52,909 nt of DNA from Treponema sp. (GTDB lineage Bacteria; Spirochaetota; Spirochaetia; Treponematales; Treponemataceae). Position 1 is the stretch's first letter. Every line of letters begins with the position of its first letter. The stretch covers positions 1 through 52,909 of the forward strand of contig JAFOCI010000032.1 in assembly GCA_017381365.1 (NCBI GenBank), given 5' to 3'. The translations under genes were made by a program, and so were the position numbers. The notes beneath the pieces were generated by a model, which worked only from the letters and a program-made list of their open reading frames with translations, searched no databases and had not been told where the DNA came from. Shown one piece after another: positions 37,054-45,700 of the stretch.

Positions 37054-37736
37054 CAACACCATTAACATTAAAACAGGTTGACAGCCTTTACTGGCTTGGC
37101 CGTTATGCAGAACGCGTACTTTCAACATTGCGGGTTTTTATGCGGGTTTACGATTCCCAGCTGGATAACAATTTTGATTTTTCAGAATATTGCCAGAATC
37201 TGGACATTTATAATGGTTTTACTGACCTTAAAGATTTCTGTAATCGTTACGCTTTTGACAAAAGCTATGCAAGTTCAATTTCCTGCTCAATGATGCGTGC
37301 TTATGACAATGCAATCATGCTTCGGGACATAATTGGAAGTGAAGCTCTTTCTTACATTGAAATGGCACAACGTACGCTGCTGGATTCCGAATTCAGCAGA
37401 ACTCCAATGCTTATGTTCCAGAAAGTCATTGATTACATCATGGGATTTTATGGAGTTATTTCTGACACCATAATTGACCGCAACATCAGAAACATTATTC
37501 TATGCGGACACGGAGTTGAACGGCTTGATTTTTATCTGCGTTTGGGAATCAACGAGAACAAAGTTCAATTTGAATGCAGACGACTTGCACAAGCATTCTC
37601 TTATACAGATATAAGCGTAGACAAATTCACAATTTCAAAAATCTGTGGAGAACTCTGTGAAGCTGATAACGTGCAGGATTATGCCGATAAAATGCTCCTT
37701 CTGCAGTTAATTGACGGTTACTTTGTATCCCAATAA
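37035..37736 (+). CDS. Alpha-E domain protein
   Basis: A 233-residue, all-helical protein starting with the family signature SLYWLGRYAERV, which normally directly follows an ATP-grasp gene. It overlaps the ATP-grasp frame by 19 nt. Alpha-E proteins are often fused to or paired with the permuted ATP-grasp ligase and are thought to act in the same peptide-modifying pathway; their own activity is unknown. The transglutaminase gene follows after a repeat-containing gap of about 100 nt. Confidence 0.88.
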   Translation: MDFSEITTPLTLKQVDSLYWLGRYAERVLSTLRVFMRVYDSQLDNNFDFSEYCQNLDIYNGFTDLKDFCNRYAFDKSYASSISCSMMRAYDNAIMLRDIIGSEALSYIEMAQRTLLDSEFSRTPMLMFQKVIDYIMGFYGVISDTIIDRNIRNIILCGHGVERLDFYLRLGINENKVQFECRRLAQAFSYTDISVDKFTISKICGELCEADNVQDYADKMLLLQLIDGYFVSQ

Positions 37737-37762
37737 TTTTTCAGAATATGACACGAGCCAGC

Positions 37763-37787
37763 GGTGGTTAATCTTGTAGAAACCACC
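37763..37787. repeat. TTCGAC-family repeat unit (degenerate)
   Basis: GGTGGTTAATCTTGTAGAAA followed by CCACC is a diverged unit placed inside the operon, between alpha-E and transglutaminase. An open frame runs through it from 37764, but the transglutaminase Met at 37836 is the better start. Confidence 0.6.
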
Positions 37788-37835
37788 AATTCATACTTAT
37801 TGAAGACTCTGCCAGCTATTATACCGGAGGAAATA

Positions 37836-38765
37836 ATGAAAGTTCTTGATATTGATTACACTATGTCGCTTGAATTCAGTAATCCCGTAATCAACCACTA
37901 TTTCATACTCCGTTGCGTTCCTGTTTCAAGAGGAAGTCAAACCGTAACAGCCAGACTTCTTACAATTGATCCTTCTGTAACGCTAAAAACTAACCGCGAT
38001 ATATTTGGAAATATTTCCTATCGCGGATATATAAAAGATGCTCACAATAAGTTTTCGTTCAAAGCAACAGCAACGGTTCAGGTGAATAATCAGCAAGGTT
38101 CAAGAGAACCTTGTATTTCACTTTATAAATATCCAACACCTCTTACCTCAGTTTCAGAACAGCTTTCAAATTTCCTGATTAAAACCTTTTCAGAAACAGA
38201 ATTTGAACCAGCTTTAAAAATCAAAAAAATTCCAAAAAATCAGATTTTATCATTTTCAGAAAAACTATGTTCTGATTTACACGAATGGATGGAATACAAA
38301 CCAGGAACAACAAACGTACGAACAACAGCGGCACAAGCCTTTGAACAAAAACAAGGCGTATGTCAGGATTTCGCCCACATTTTTTGTTCACTTTGTCGCC
38401 ACGCAGGAATTGCAGCCAGGTACATCTGTGGCACAAGCAAAGGCGAAGGCTCTACCCACGCCTGGGCAGAAGTTTTTGTTCCAGACGAAGACATTTCACC
38501 TTTCTGTAATTTTGAAATACCTGGCCGCTGGTACGGCTTTGATCCAACCCGCAACAAACGCTGCAACAATGAATACGTAATCCTTGCAGCAGGCCGCGAT
38601 TACAACGACTGCCAGGTTGATCGTGGAATTTTCCGCGGTAATGCAGACCAAACACAGACTGTTTTTGTAAAAACAACAGAAACAGAAGTTCCAGATTACG
38701 TAGCACCAGCTGGAATAGTAGTTCCCACCACTCCATACATTCCAGCCAAACCCCACGAACAATAG
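37836..38765 (+). CDS. Transglutaminase-like (N-terminal Bact_transglu_N) cysteine peptidase/amidase
   Basis: A 309-residue protein with the N-terminal beta-rich domain typical of bacterial transglutaminase-like proteins and a papain-fold core. The catalytic triad is visible: Cys176 in GVCQDFAH, His208 in STHAWAEVF and Asp236 in GFDPTRN. The start at 37836 has GGAGG 6 nt upstream. It probably cleaves or transfers an amide or isopeptide bond made by the ATP-grasp partner; the cluster is known, but the substrate is not. No signal peptide. Confidence 0.9.
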   Translation: MKVLDIDYTMSLEFSNPVINHYFILRCVPVSRGSQTVTARLLTIDPSVTLKTNRDIFGNISYRGYIKDAHNKFSFKATATVQVNNQQGSREPCISLYKYPTPLTSVSEQLSNFLIKTFSETEFEPALKIKKIPKNQILSFSEKLCSDLHEWMEYKPGTTNVRTTAAQAFEQKQGVCQDFAHIFCSLCRHAGIAARYICGTSKGEGSTHAWAEVFVPDEDISPFCNFEIPGRWYGFDPTRNKRCNNEYVILAAGRDYNDCQVDRGIFRGNADQTQTVFVKTTETEVPDYVAPAGIVVPTTPYIPAKPHEQ

Positions 38766-38820
38766 CTGTGGTCAAAGAAATCAGTAGAAAATTATATGCA
38801 ACTTAATAAAGGATTTTTAT

Positions 38821-39783
38821 ATGATAAAAACAGTAACAAGTGCAGAATTACCAGTAAACGAAACTTTTCAGGTACAGAAGCAACGAATTAAAAATGGAAA
38901 ATCTCGCAAACGAGTTTGCATCGTTTCCGGTACTCATGGTGACGAACTTGAAGGTCAGTATGTATGCTGGAACCTTATTCAGAAAATCAATGAAAACCTT
39001 TCAAATCTTGATGGCATCGTAGACGTTTACCCTGCACTAAATCCATTAGGCGTAAACGCAATGACCCGTGGCGTACCACAGTTCGATCTGGATATGAACC
39101 GAATTTTTCCAGGCAACCAAAACGGAACGTTTGTAGAATACACAGCTTCAAAAATCATCGAAGATTTGGACGGAGCAGACGTAGTTGTAGATATACACGC
39201 TTCAAACATTTTTCTTACAGAAGTTCCACAGGTACGTATAAACGTTCAAACAGTAGACAGCCTTATGGACCTTGCAAAAACAGTAAATTGCGATTTTATC
39301 TGGGTCCATTCAGCAGCCACAGTTCTAGAATCCACACTGGCTTACAGCCTGAACTCCATTGATACGCCAACTCTTGTAGTGGAAATGGGTGTTGGAATGC
39401 GCATCACAAAAGAATACGGCGACCAGCTTACAGACGGCCTTTTAGCCCTTATGAAAAAAATTGGAATCTGGAATGGCGAATCAATAACTCCTAGAAAACC
39501 TTTGATAGGACGAGATGAAGACAACTGTGTCGCATTCCTTAATGCAGATAAAAGCGGAGTTTTTCTTCCAACCGTAAAGCATTGGACAGACGTAAAAAAA
39601 GGCGATGAAATCGGAAAAATCATTGATCCACTTTCAGGCGAAACCTGTGAAATTCTTACAAGCCCAATAGACGGAAAAATTTTTACAATCAGAGAATACC
39701 CAATAGTATACAGCGGCTCACTAATTGCCCGCGTGCTGGACACAAAAAAGGCCTCAGAATCATCAGAAAAGGAGACATGCTAA
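38821..39783 (+). CDS. Succinylglutamate desuccinylase/aspartoacylase (AstE/AspA) family hydrolase
   Basis: A predicted zinc carboxypeptidase-like deacylase of 320 aa. Zinc ligands His39 and Glu42 (SGTHGDELEG) and His126 (VDIHASN) are present; DMNRIFPG and VEMGVGMRIT are family blocks. The C-terminal domain is biotinyl-lipoyl-like (VKKGDEIGKI). AAAGGA precedes the ATG. It sits after the transglutaminase gene and ends exactly where its degenerate paralogue begins (TAA then ATG with no gap). Confidence 0.9.
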   Translation: MIKTVTSAELPVNETFQVQKQRIKNGKSRKRVCIVSGTHGDELEGQYVCWNLIQKINENLSNLDGIVDVYPALNPLGVNAMTRGVPQFDLDMNRIFPGNQNGTFVEYTASKIIEDLDGADVVVDIHASNIFLTEVPQVRINVQTVDSLMDLAKTVNCDFIWVHSAATVLESTLAYSLNSIDTPTLVVEMGVGMRITKEYGDQLTDGLLALMKKIGIWNGESITPRKPLIGRDEDNCVAFLNADKSGVFLPTVKHWTDVKKGDEIGKIIDPLSGETCEILTSPIDGKIFTIREYPIVYSGSLIARVLDTKKASESSEKETC

Positions 39784-40710
39784 ATGCGCGAAGAAACACT
39801 TTTTACCATAAAAACACCATACCGCGAAGAAGTGCCAGTAAAAGGCTTTTTCTTTGGTTCAGGACATAAAACCGCCTGCTTTGTAGGCTCCCTCCGCGGC
39901 AACGAAATCCAGCAGATGTACATCGCCAGCCAGTTAATTAAAAAACTCAGCGAACTGGAATCAAAAGGAATGCTTTCTCCAGACAACGAATTTCTTGTAA
40001 TTCCATGTATAAATTCATTCTCCATGAACATTGGAAAACGATTCTGGCCAGTAGACAATACTGACATTAACCGAATGTTCCCAGGCTACAATCAGGGCGA
40101 AACAACACAAAGAATTGCCGCGGCAGTTTTTGAACATGTAAAAGGATACAAATACGGAATTCAGTTCGCCAGCTTCTATCTTGCCGGCGACTTTGTACCA
40201 CACGTTCGCCTTATGCATACAGGCTACCAGTCACCAGAACTGGCAAAGGAATTCGGAATGCCATTTGTTCTTTGCCGCGAACCAACACCAATCGACACAA
40301 CAACCTTGAACTACAATTGGCAGGTTTTTGAAACAGACGCATATTCCATTTATACAAGAGAAACAGACTCCATAGACGACAGCTCAGCAAAAATCGCAAT
40401 TGATGCCGTACTGCGCTTTTTAAATGCATTCAATTTTATCCACTGCAAAACCTTCGGCGCCTGTCAAAGCGAGGTAATTCAGGAAAAAGATTTTATCTCC
40501 ATAGTTTCTCCTAACGGAGGACTCTTCCGCCGTCTTGTAAATCCAGGAGACGAAGTCCGCAAAGGCCAAACCCTTGCCCTTATTCTTGATCCATTACGCG
40601 GCGACGTAAAAAACAAAATCGAATCCCCTTGCGATTCACTAGTGTTTTTCAGTCACAAAGCTCCAACCGTAACAGAACACCAGATTTGCTTCTTCCTGCA
40701 GGAAAAATAA
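39784..40710 (+). CDS. AstE-like protein with lost zinc ligands (probable pseudoenzyme)
   Basis: A 308-residue paralogue of the preceding protein that shares its order of motifs but not its metal site. The His of the first motif is Arg38 (SLRGNE) with the Glu kept at 41, and the DxH motif reads GIQFAS with Phe128 in the His position. INRMFPG and the C-terminal barrel (RKGQTLALI) remain. It may form a heteromer with the active copy. Start abuts the previous stop; its own stop overlaps the next ATG by one base (TAATG). Confidence 0.85.
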   Translation: MREETLFTIKTPYREEVPVKGFFFGSGHKTACFVGSLRGNEIQQMYIASQLIKKLSELESKGMLSPDNEFLVIPCINSFSMNIGKRFWPVDNTDINRMFPGYNQGETTQRIAAAVFEHVKGYKYGIQFASFYLAGDFVPHVRLMHTGYQSPELAKEFGMPFVLCREPTPIDTTTLNYNWQVFETDAYSIYTRETDSIDDSSAKIAIDAVLRFLNAFNFIHCKTFGACQSEVIQEKDFISIVSPNGGLFRRLVNPGDEVRKGQTLALILDPLRGDVKNKIESPCDSLVFFSHKAPTVTEHQICFFLQEK

Positions 40711-41990
40711 TGAAAAAGCATACTCTCCCTGTTCTTCCCCCAATCGGAATGCGCATCATAAAATCCGCAATCGCCGTAGCACTTTGCTATGTAATCCAGC
40801 TGTTCCGCGGCGATTCCGGAATCGTATTCTACAGTCAGCTTTCTGCCCTCTGGTGCATGCAGTCATATATTTCCACCACAAAAAAAAATGCAATCCAGCG
40901 CACCATCGGCACCATCTTAGGCGCACTTTTAGGCTTAATAGTTCTTCTCATAGTCAATTTTACTCACAAAACATTCAATCTTTCCGAACTTCAATATTAC
41001 ACCCTAAAATCCGTCGTAATATCCGTAGCAATAATCCCTTTGCTATGGCTAACAGTAGTCCTAAAAAAGAAACAGGCAAGCTATTTTTCCTGTGTAGTAT
41101 TCCTCAGCATTGTTGTAATCCACCTTGCCGACGAAAACTGCTATTTTTTTGTCTGGAACCGCTTTTTAGACACCATGATAGGTATAGTCATCGGCGTTTT
41201 CGTAAATCTTTTTCACCTGCCGCGCAAACAACACAAAGAAATTCTTTTCATTTCCGGCTTAGACGACACTCTTCTGAACAGCGACTACCACCTGAACGAT
41301 TACTGTAAAGTTGAACTGAACCGCATGCTGGACAAAGGCCTTAATTTTACACTCAGTACAATGCGTCCTCCTGCAAGCCTCATGGAACCAATGAAAGACA
41401 TCCGCCTCAAGCTTCCAGTAATCGCAATGGACGGCGCAGTCCTCTACGACACCCAGAAAAAGCACTATCTCGCCAAAATCGAAATGAGTCTTGAAAATCG
41501 CAATAAAGTTCTCTCAATTTTAGACAGTCAGCATTTAACTTATTTTGCAAATGTTGTCATAGACGACACTCTTCTTATCTATTACACTGCTCCCGATGAT
41601 GCCGTTCAGACAAAATTAATAGAAGAACTCCGTGTTTCCCCATACAGAAACTACATTCGCCGCCCGCTTCCAGAAAACGAAAACGTCGTATATTTTATGC
41701 TCATTTACCCTTCCTCAAAAACTCAAGAAATATACGATTCTTTAGTTTCTCAAGGAATTTCTCAAATACTAAAAGTTATCACTTATCCATCAAAAGATTA
41801 TCCCGGCTATTCCTATATAAAAATTTTTGATAAGTCCGCCACCCGCCAGAACATGATTGAATATTTCAAGCGGCAGCTTGGCGTTTCTCAGACAGTTACA
41901 TTTGGAACAATTCCAGGACTTTACGATTACGTTGTGCCAGAAGGAAACACAAACAAAGTAGTTCACATTCTTAAAAAACTTTTTGAATAA
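40710..41990 (+). CDS. FUSC/aromatic-acid-exporter-like membrane domain fused to a HAD-like domain
   Basis: A 426-residue protein. Residues about 10-165 hold four or more hydrophobic segments of the FUSC/ArAE type (AIQRTIGTILGALLGLIVLL). Residues about 175-426 match Cof-type HAD phosphatases, but the nucleophile motif reads ISGLDDTLL: the first Asp is Gly183, while the second Asp185 is kept. VIAMDGAVL is retained, and the late metal motif is also degenerate. A catalytic role for the HAD part is unlikely. The start at 40710 overlaps the upstream stop; the longer frame from 40629 would run inside that gene. Confidence 0.82.
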   Translation: MKKHTLPVLPPIGMRIIKSAIAVALCYVIQLFRGDSGIVFYSQLSALWCMQSYISTTKKNAIQRTIGTILGALLGLIVLLIVNFTHKTFNLSELQYYTLKSVVISVAIIPLLWLTVVLKKKQASYFSCVVFLSIVVIHLADENCYFFVWNRFLDTMIGIVIGVFVNLFHLPRKQHKEILFISGLDDTLLNSDYHLNDYCKVELNRMLDKGLNFTLSTMRPPASLMEPMKDIRLKLPVIAMDGAVLYDTQKKHYLAKIEMSLENRNKVLSILDSQHLTYFANVVIDDTLLIYYTAPDDAVQTKLIEELRVSPYRNYIRRPLPENENVVYFMLIYPSSKTQEIYDSLVSQGISQILKVITYPSKDYPGYSYIKIFDKSATRQNMIEYFKRQLGVSQTVTFGTIPGLYDYVVPEGNTNKVVHILKKLFE

Positions 41991-42180
41991 CAGGGCGTGC
42001 CGGCAACAAGTTGCCGTCAGGCTTTCCGCGGCTCCGGCTTCCGCCTTCGACCAGCTGCCGCTCCGCGTCATCTGTTTGCCTTCGGCACCGCTCCAATCCT
42101 TCACGCATTCGCAAATACGTCGAGTCAAGGCACGCTAACGCTTAAAGCCTTGACTTCGCCGTTTTTAGGGTTTGCAATAA
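41991..42180. repeat. GC-rich block and GTCAAGGC hairpin repeat, copy A
   Basis: About 240 nt without a gene before tRNA-Glu. 41991-42120 is GC-rich (CCGGCAACAAGTTGCCG hairpin, several CCGCGGCTCCGG-type steps). At 42124-42154 lies a 31-nt palindromic unit GTCAAGGC...GCCTTGAC that recurs at 50989-51019 with one difference. A third hairpin (AGGGTTTGCAATAAACCCT) follows. These look like REP-type intergenic repeats. Confidence 0.75.
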
Positions 42181-42190
42181 ACCCTAAATC

Positions 42191-42226
42191 AAAAAAAAGA
42201 CCTTGCAACTTTCGTTACAAGGTCTT
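42191..42226 (-). terminator. Rho-independent terminator after tRNA-Glu
   Basis: Minus-strand stem AAAGACCTTG(T)AAC ... GTTGCAAGGTCTTT with loop GAAA, followed by TTTTTT. It starts 5 nt after the tRNA 3' end. Confidence 0.9.
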
Positions 42227-42231
42227 TATCA

Positions 42232-42303
42232 CATCTCCTAGCAGAATTGAACTGCTGTTGTCGGGATGAAAACCCGATGTCCTAACCACTAGACGAAGGA
42301 GAC
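42232..42303 (-). tRNA. tRNA-Glu (anticodon TTC)
   Basis: On the minus strand: acceptor GTCTCCT/AGGAGAT with a terminal G-U pair, anticodon stem TCGGG/CCCGA with loop TTTTCAT (anticodon TTC), and T-arm AGCAG/CTGCT around TTCAATT. Discriminator G, no encoded CCA. 72 nt. Confidence 0.95.
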
Positions 42304-42497
42304 ATACAGTGATGTATTTATACTATTTTACACAAATTATGTCAATCCCAAAAACCTTTTTTTCATCTATAAAAGCACACAATTTTTTACAGTTTCCACA
42401 TCTCCTGATAGCCAATTCGAACAATTACGATGATTGTACAAGTCTAAAAAAAATTAACACCCATCAATTACACTACTCTTGATTTGGGGGTGTGCAT

Positions 42498-42596
42498 ATG
42501 ACGTTTGACAGAATCATTGCAGTTATTGCTTGTATAGCAACTGTTATCTGTACAGTTATTGCCGTGCTCTCTTATTTACGTAATAAAGATGAGTAA
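42498..42596 (+). CDS. Small hydrophobic toxin peptide (Hol_Tox/Fst-like), copy 1
   Basis: A 32-residue peptide starting MTFDRIIAVIACIATVICTV and ending in the charged tail LRNKDE. The layout (short polar N-terminus, one membrane-spanning helix, charged C-terminus) is that of type I toxins such as Fst/Ldr and the Firmicutes holin-like toxins. GGGGG lies 7 nt upstream. An antisense promoter and a hairpin are placed downstream exactly as in copies 2 and 3. Insertion into the inner membrane would be expected if expressed unchecked. Function is inferred, not shown. Confidence 0.75.
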   Translation: MTFDRIIAVIACIATVICTVIAVLSYLRNKDE

Positions 42597-42684
42597 AAAA
42601 ATAAGCCGCCAATAGTTTTCGACACTCTTTTGACGGCTTAGTACAAAAATGTGGAGACAACCGATAGAATCGGGTATTTCCTTT
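42595..42684 (-). ncRNA. Antisense antitoxin RNA, copy 1
   Basis: Promoter on the minus strand: TTGACG (42714-42719), 17-nt spacer, TATATT (42691-42696). Predicted start is about 42684. The RNA would run through CCGATAGAATCGG and end in a hairpin (TAAGCCG/CGGCTTA, 42602-42640) followed by seven Us, overlapping the toxin 3' end. The same promoter occurs in the other two copies. Confidence 0.7.
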
Positions 42685-42739
42685 TTTTCTAATATATCAC
42701 AACAGTCTTTTGTCGTCAAACAACAAAATGAACGTTTCC

Positions 42740-45700
42740 TTAAATTACAACCTTACCGTCGTAGAGGAACTCAGTAGTACCTGTCAAATAAACTGTATCA
42801 CCTGTGTACTTAACAATAAGTTTACCACCGCGTACATTTACAGTTACGTTTTCGTTCAACTTACAGTAACCGTTCAGAACAGCAGCAATTACTGCGGCAC
42901 AGGCACCTGTACCACAAGCTGGAGTTTCACCGTTACCCCGTTCCCAAGTACGCATCTTAAGTTCGTTTGGACCAACTACGCGAACAAATTCAGTATTTGT
43001 TCTGTCCGGAAATTCTTCGTTGTTTTCGAACATTGGACCAATCTTCTTAACGTCTACCTTATCAACAAAACCACAGAATACAACACAGTGCGGGTTACCA
43101 ACGCTTACACAAGTAGCACCGTAGTTAATTCCATCAACAGTAAGCGGCTGATTAACGATTGCCTTTTCTGGAAGACCTTCCATATTCAAAGCAACTTCTT
43201 CCAAAGTTGTAGGAAGCTTTTCTGCAGCAAATTCCGGCTTACCCATATCTACAGTTACAGAAGAAACCTTTCCGTCTAGCTTATACAAAGTAAGTGTCTT
43301 TACACCGCTCTTTGTTTCAATCTTCATTGTTGCAGTAGGTTCCGACTTAGATTCATTCTTATCTGCTATTCCGTAAACATTGTTATCGTAGATGTATTTT
43401 GCAACAGCACGCAAAGCGTTTCCTGCCATCAAACCTTCAGAACCATCAAGGTTGAAGAAGCGAACCTTTGCATCAGCCTTATCAGATTTACCGAACAAAA
43501 CGATTGAGTCCGCACCAATACCAGAACGGCGGTTACACAAACGAACTGCAAGACCGCCAGGGTTGTTGATTTCCTGTTCATCAGTGTTGATAACGATAAA
43601 GTCGTTACCAGTAGACTGCATCTTTGCAAACTTAATCGTTTCTTTTTCTGTTCTAAGCTGATTGATGTCGATAAGTTCAACATTTTCTGCTGAATAGTGG
43701 CTCATCAAACAGTTAGCAAGAGCATTTGCTGTATCAATTGCTGTAAGACAAGGAATATCACGTTCAACTGCGTGACGGCGCATCTTTACAGAGTCAGCAG
43801 CCGGGTTTCGTCCCTTAGCAGATGTAGAAATTACATAGTCAATCTTACCAGAATCAAGCAAAGTCAAAAGATTGTCATCTGGATTTTCGTGAATCTTATT
43901 AACAACCTGAACTTCCATTCCAAAGTCCTGCAAAGTTTTTGCGTTACCTTCAGTAGCATAGAGCTTAAAGCCCATATCGTAGAACTTGCGGGCCAATTCT
44001 GGAATTTCATAGCGGTCAGTCTTACGAACACTGAACAAAACGCCGCCAGAACGCTTCATTGTGTAGCCTGCACCAATCAGGCCCTTAAACAAAGCTTCTT
44101 CCATTGTTGCGGCAATACCAAGAACTTCTCCTGTAGATTTCATTTCTGGACCAAGATGAGTATCTACGTCCATAAGCTTTTCAAAACTGAATACTGGAAC
44201 TTTTACAGCAAAGTATGGCGGAACGCGGTACAAACCTGTTCCAAAGCCCATATCTTTAAGGTTTTCGCCAAGCATTGCACGAGTTGCAAGTTCAACCATT
44301 GGAACCCCTGTAACCTTAGAAATATAAGGAACTGTTCGTGAAGAACGTGGGTTTACTTCGATGATATAAAGGTCATTGTTGAAGATAAGATACTGGATGT
44401 TTACAAGACCTTTTGTGCCAAGCTTAAGGGCAAGATCTGTAGACTGAGCAATAATCTTTTCACGAAGAACATCGTTCAAATTCCAGCTAGGGTACACAGC
44501 AATAGAGTCACCAGAGTGAATACCAGTACGTTCAATGTGTTCCATGATACCAGGAATAAGAACGTCTTTTCCGTCACAGATACAGTCAACTTCAAGCTCA
44601 GTACCCATCATATACTGGTCAATAAGAACTGGATTTGTTATTCCCTGTGCAAGGATAATCTTCATGTATTCTTTTACATCGTCGTCATTAAAGGCAACAA
44701 TCATGTTCTGACCACCAAGAACATAAGAAGGACGAAGCAATACTGGATAACCAAGATCCTTTGTGGCATTCAAAGCTTCTTCTGCATTCATTACTGTAAG
44801 ACCACGAGGGCGCTTAATCTGAAGCTTTTCACAAAGCTCTTCAAAGCGTTCACGGTCTTCTGCAAGGTCGATTGCATCAGCACTTGTTCCAAGGATTGGA
44901 ATTCCCTGATCAGAAAGGAAGTTAGCCAGTTTGATAGCTGTTCCACCACCAAATGCAACTACAACTGCAAGCGGTTTTTCTGTGTTGATAACGCCCATTA
45001 CATCCTCTGGAGTAAGAGGTTCAAAGTAAAGGCGGTCAGCTGTATCAAAGTCTGTAGAAACAGTTTCCGGGTTGTTATTTACAATTGCAACTTCGTAACC
45101 AAGCTTCTTCAAAGACCATACACACTGTACAGAAGCGTAGTCGAACTCAATACCCTGACCGATTCGGATTGGACCAGAACCAAGTACAACAATTGTACCT
45201 TTAGATTTCTTAGAAGTTGAGTCTGCATCTGCGGTGGTTGAGCCCTTCGACAGGCTCAGGATACCACCTGTCGAAACCACCCCATGCAATTCATTCAAGA
45301 AAATTTCTGCTTCGTTTTCTTTATCGTATCCAGCGTAGAAGTAAGGAGTTTCTGCAGCAAATTCACCTGCACAAGTATCAACCATTTTGAATGTTGCAGA
45401 AATATGTGCAACCTTTCCCTCTGCACGAGCCTTATCAAGCTTAGCATTGTTTTCTTCGATTGTTTTAGCAGTACCAATTCCAAATCCGGTGGTTGAGCCC
45501 ACATGTTCAATTACACCAGCAGAGCCTTCAATTGTCTTGCCAGTCATCTTTTCAATAACTTTGTCTGGATAACCAAGTTTTTTAGCAGCAAGATAAACTT
45601 CCTGTGTAAGTTCAGCCTTTCCTTCTTCTGAAATTTCAGCACCTTCACGAATCATTTCGAACATATCTTCCATGTCTACAAGATTCAAAAGTTTGTTCAG

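Noticed and set aside
40784..41308. 174-codon frame within the FUSC-HAD gene in another phase
   Set aside because: Arg/His/Ser-rich shadow of a well-supported membrane protein.
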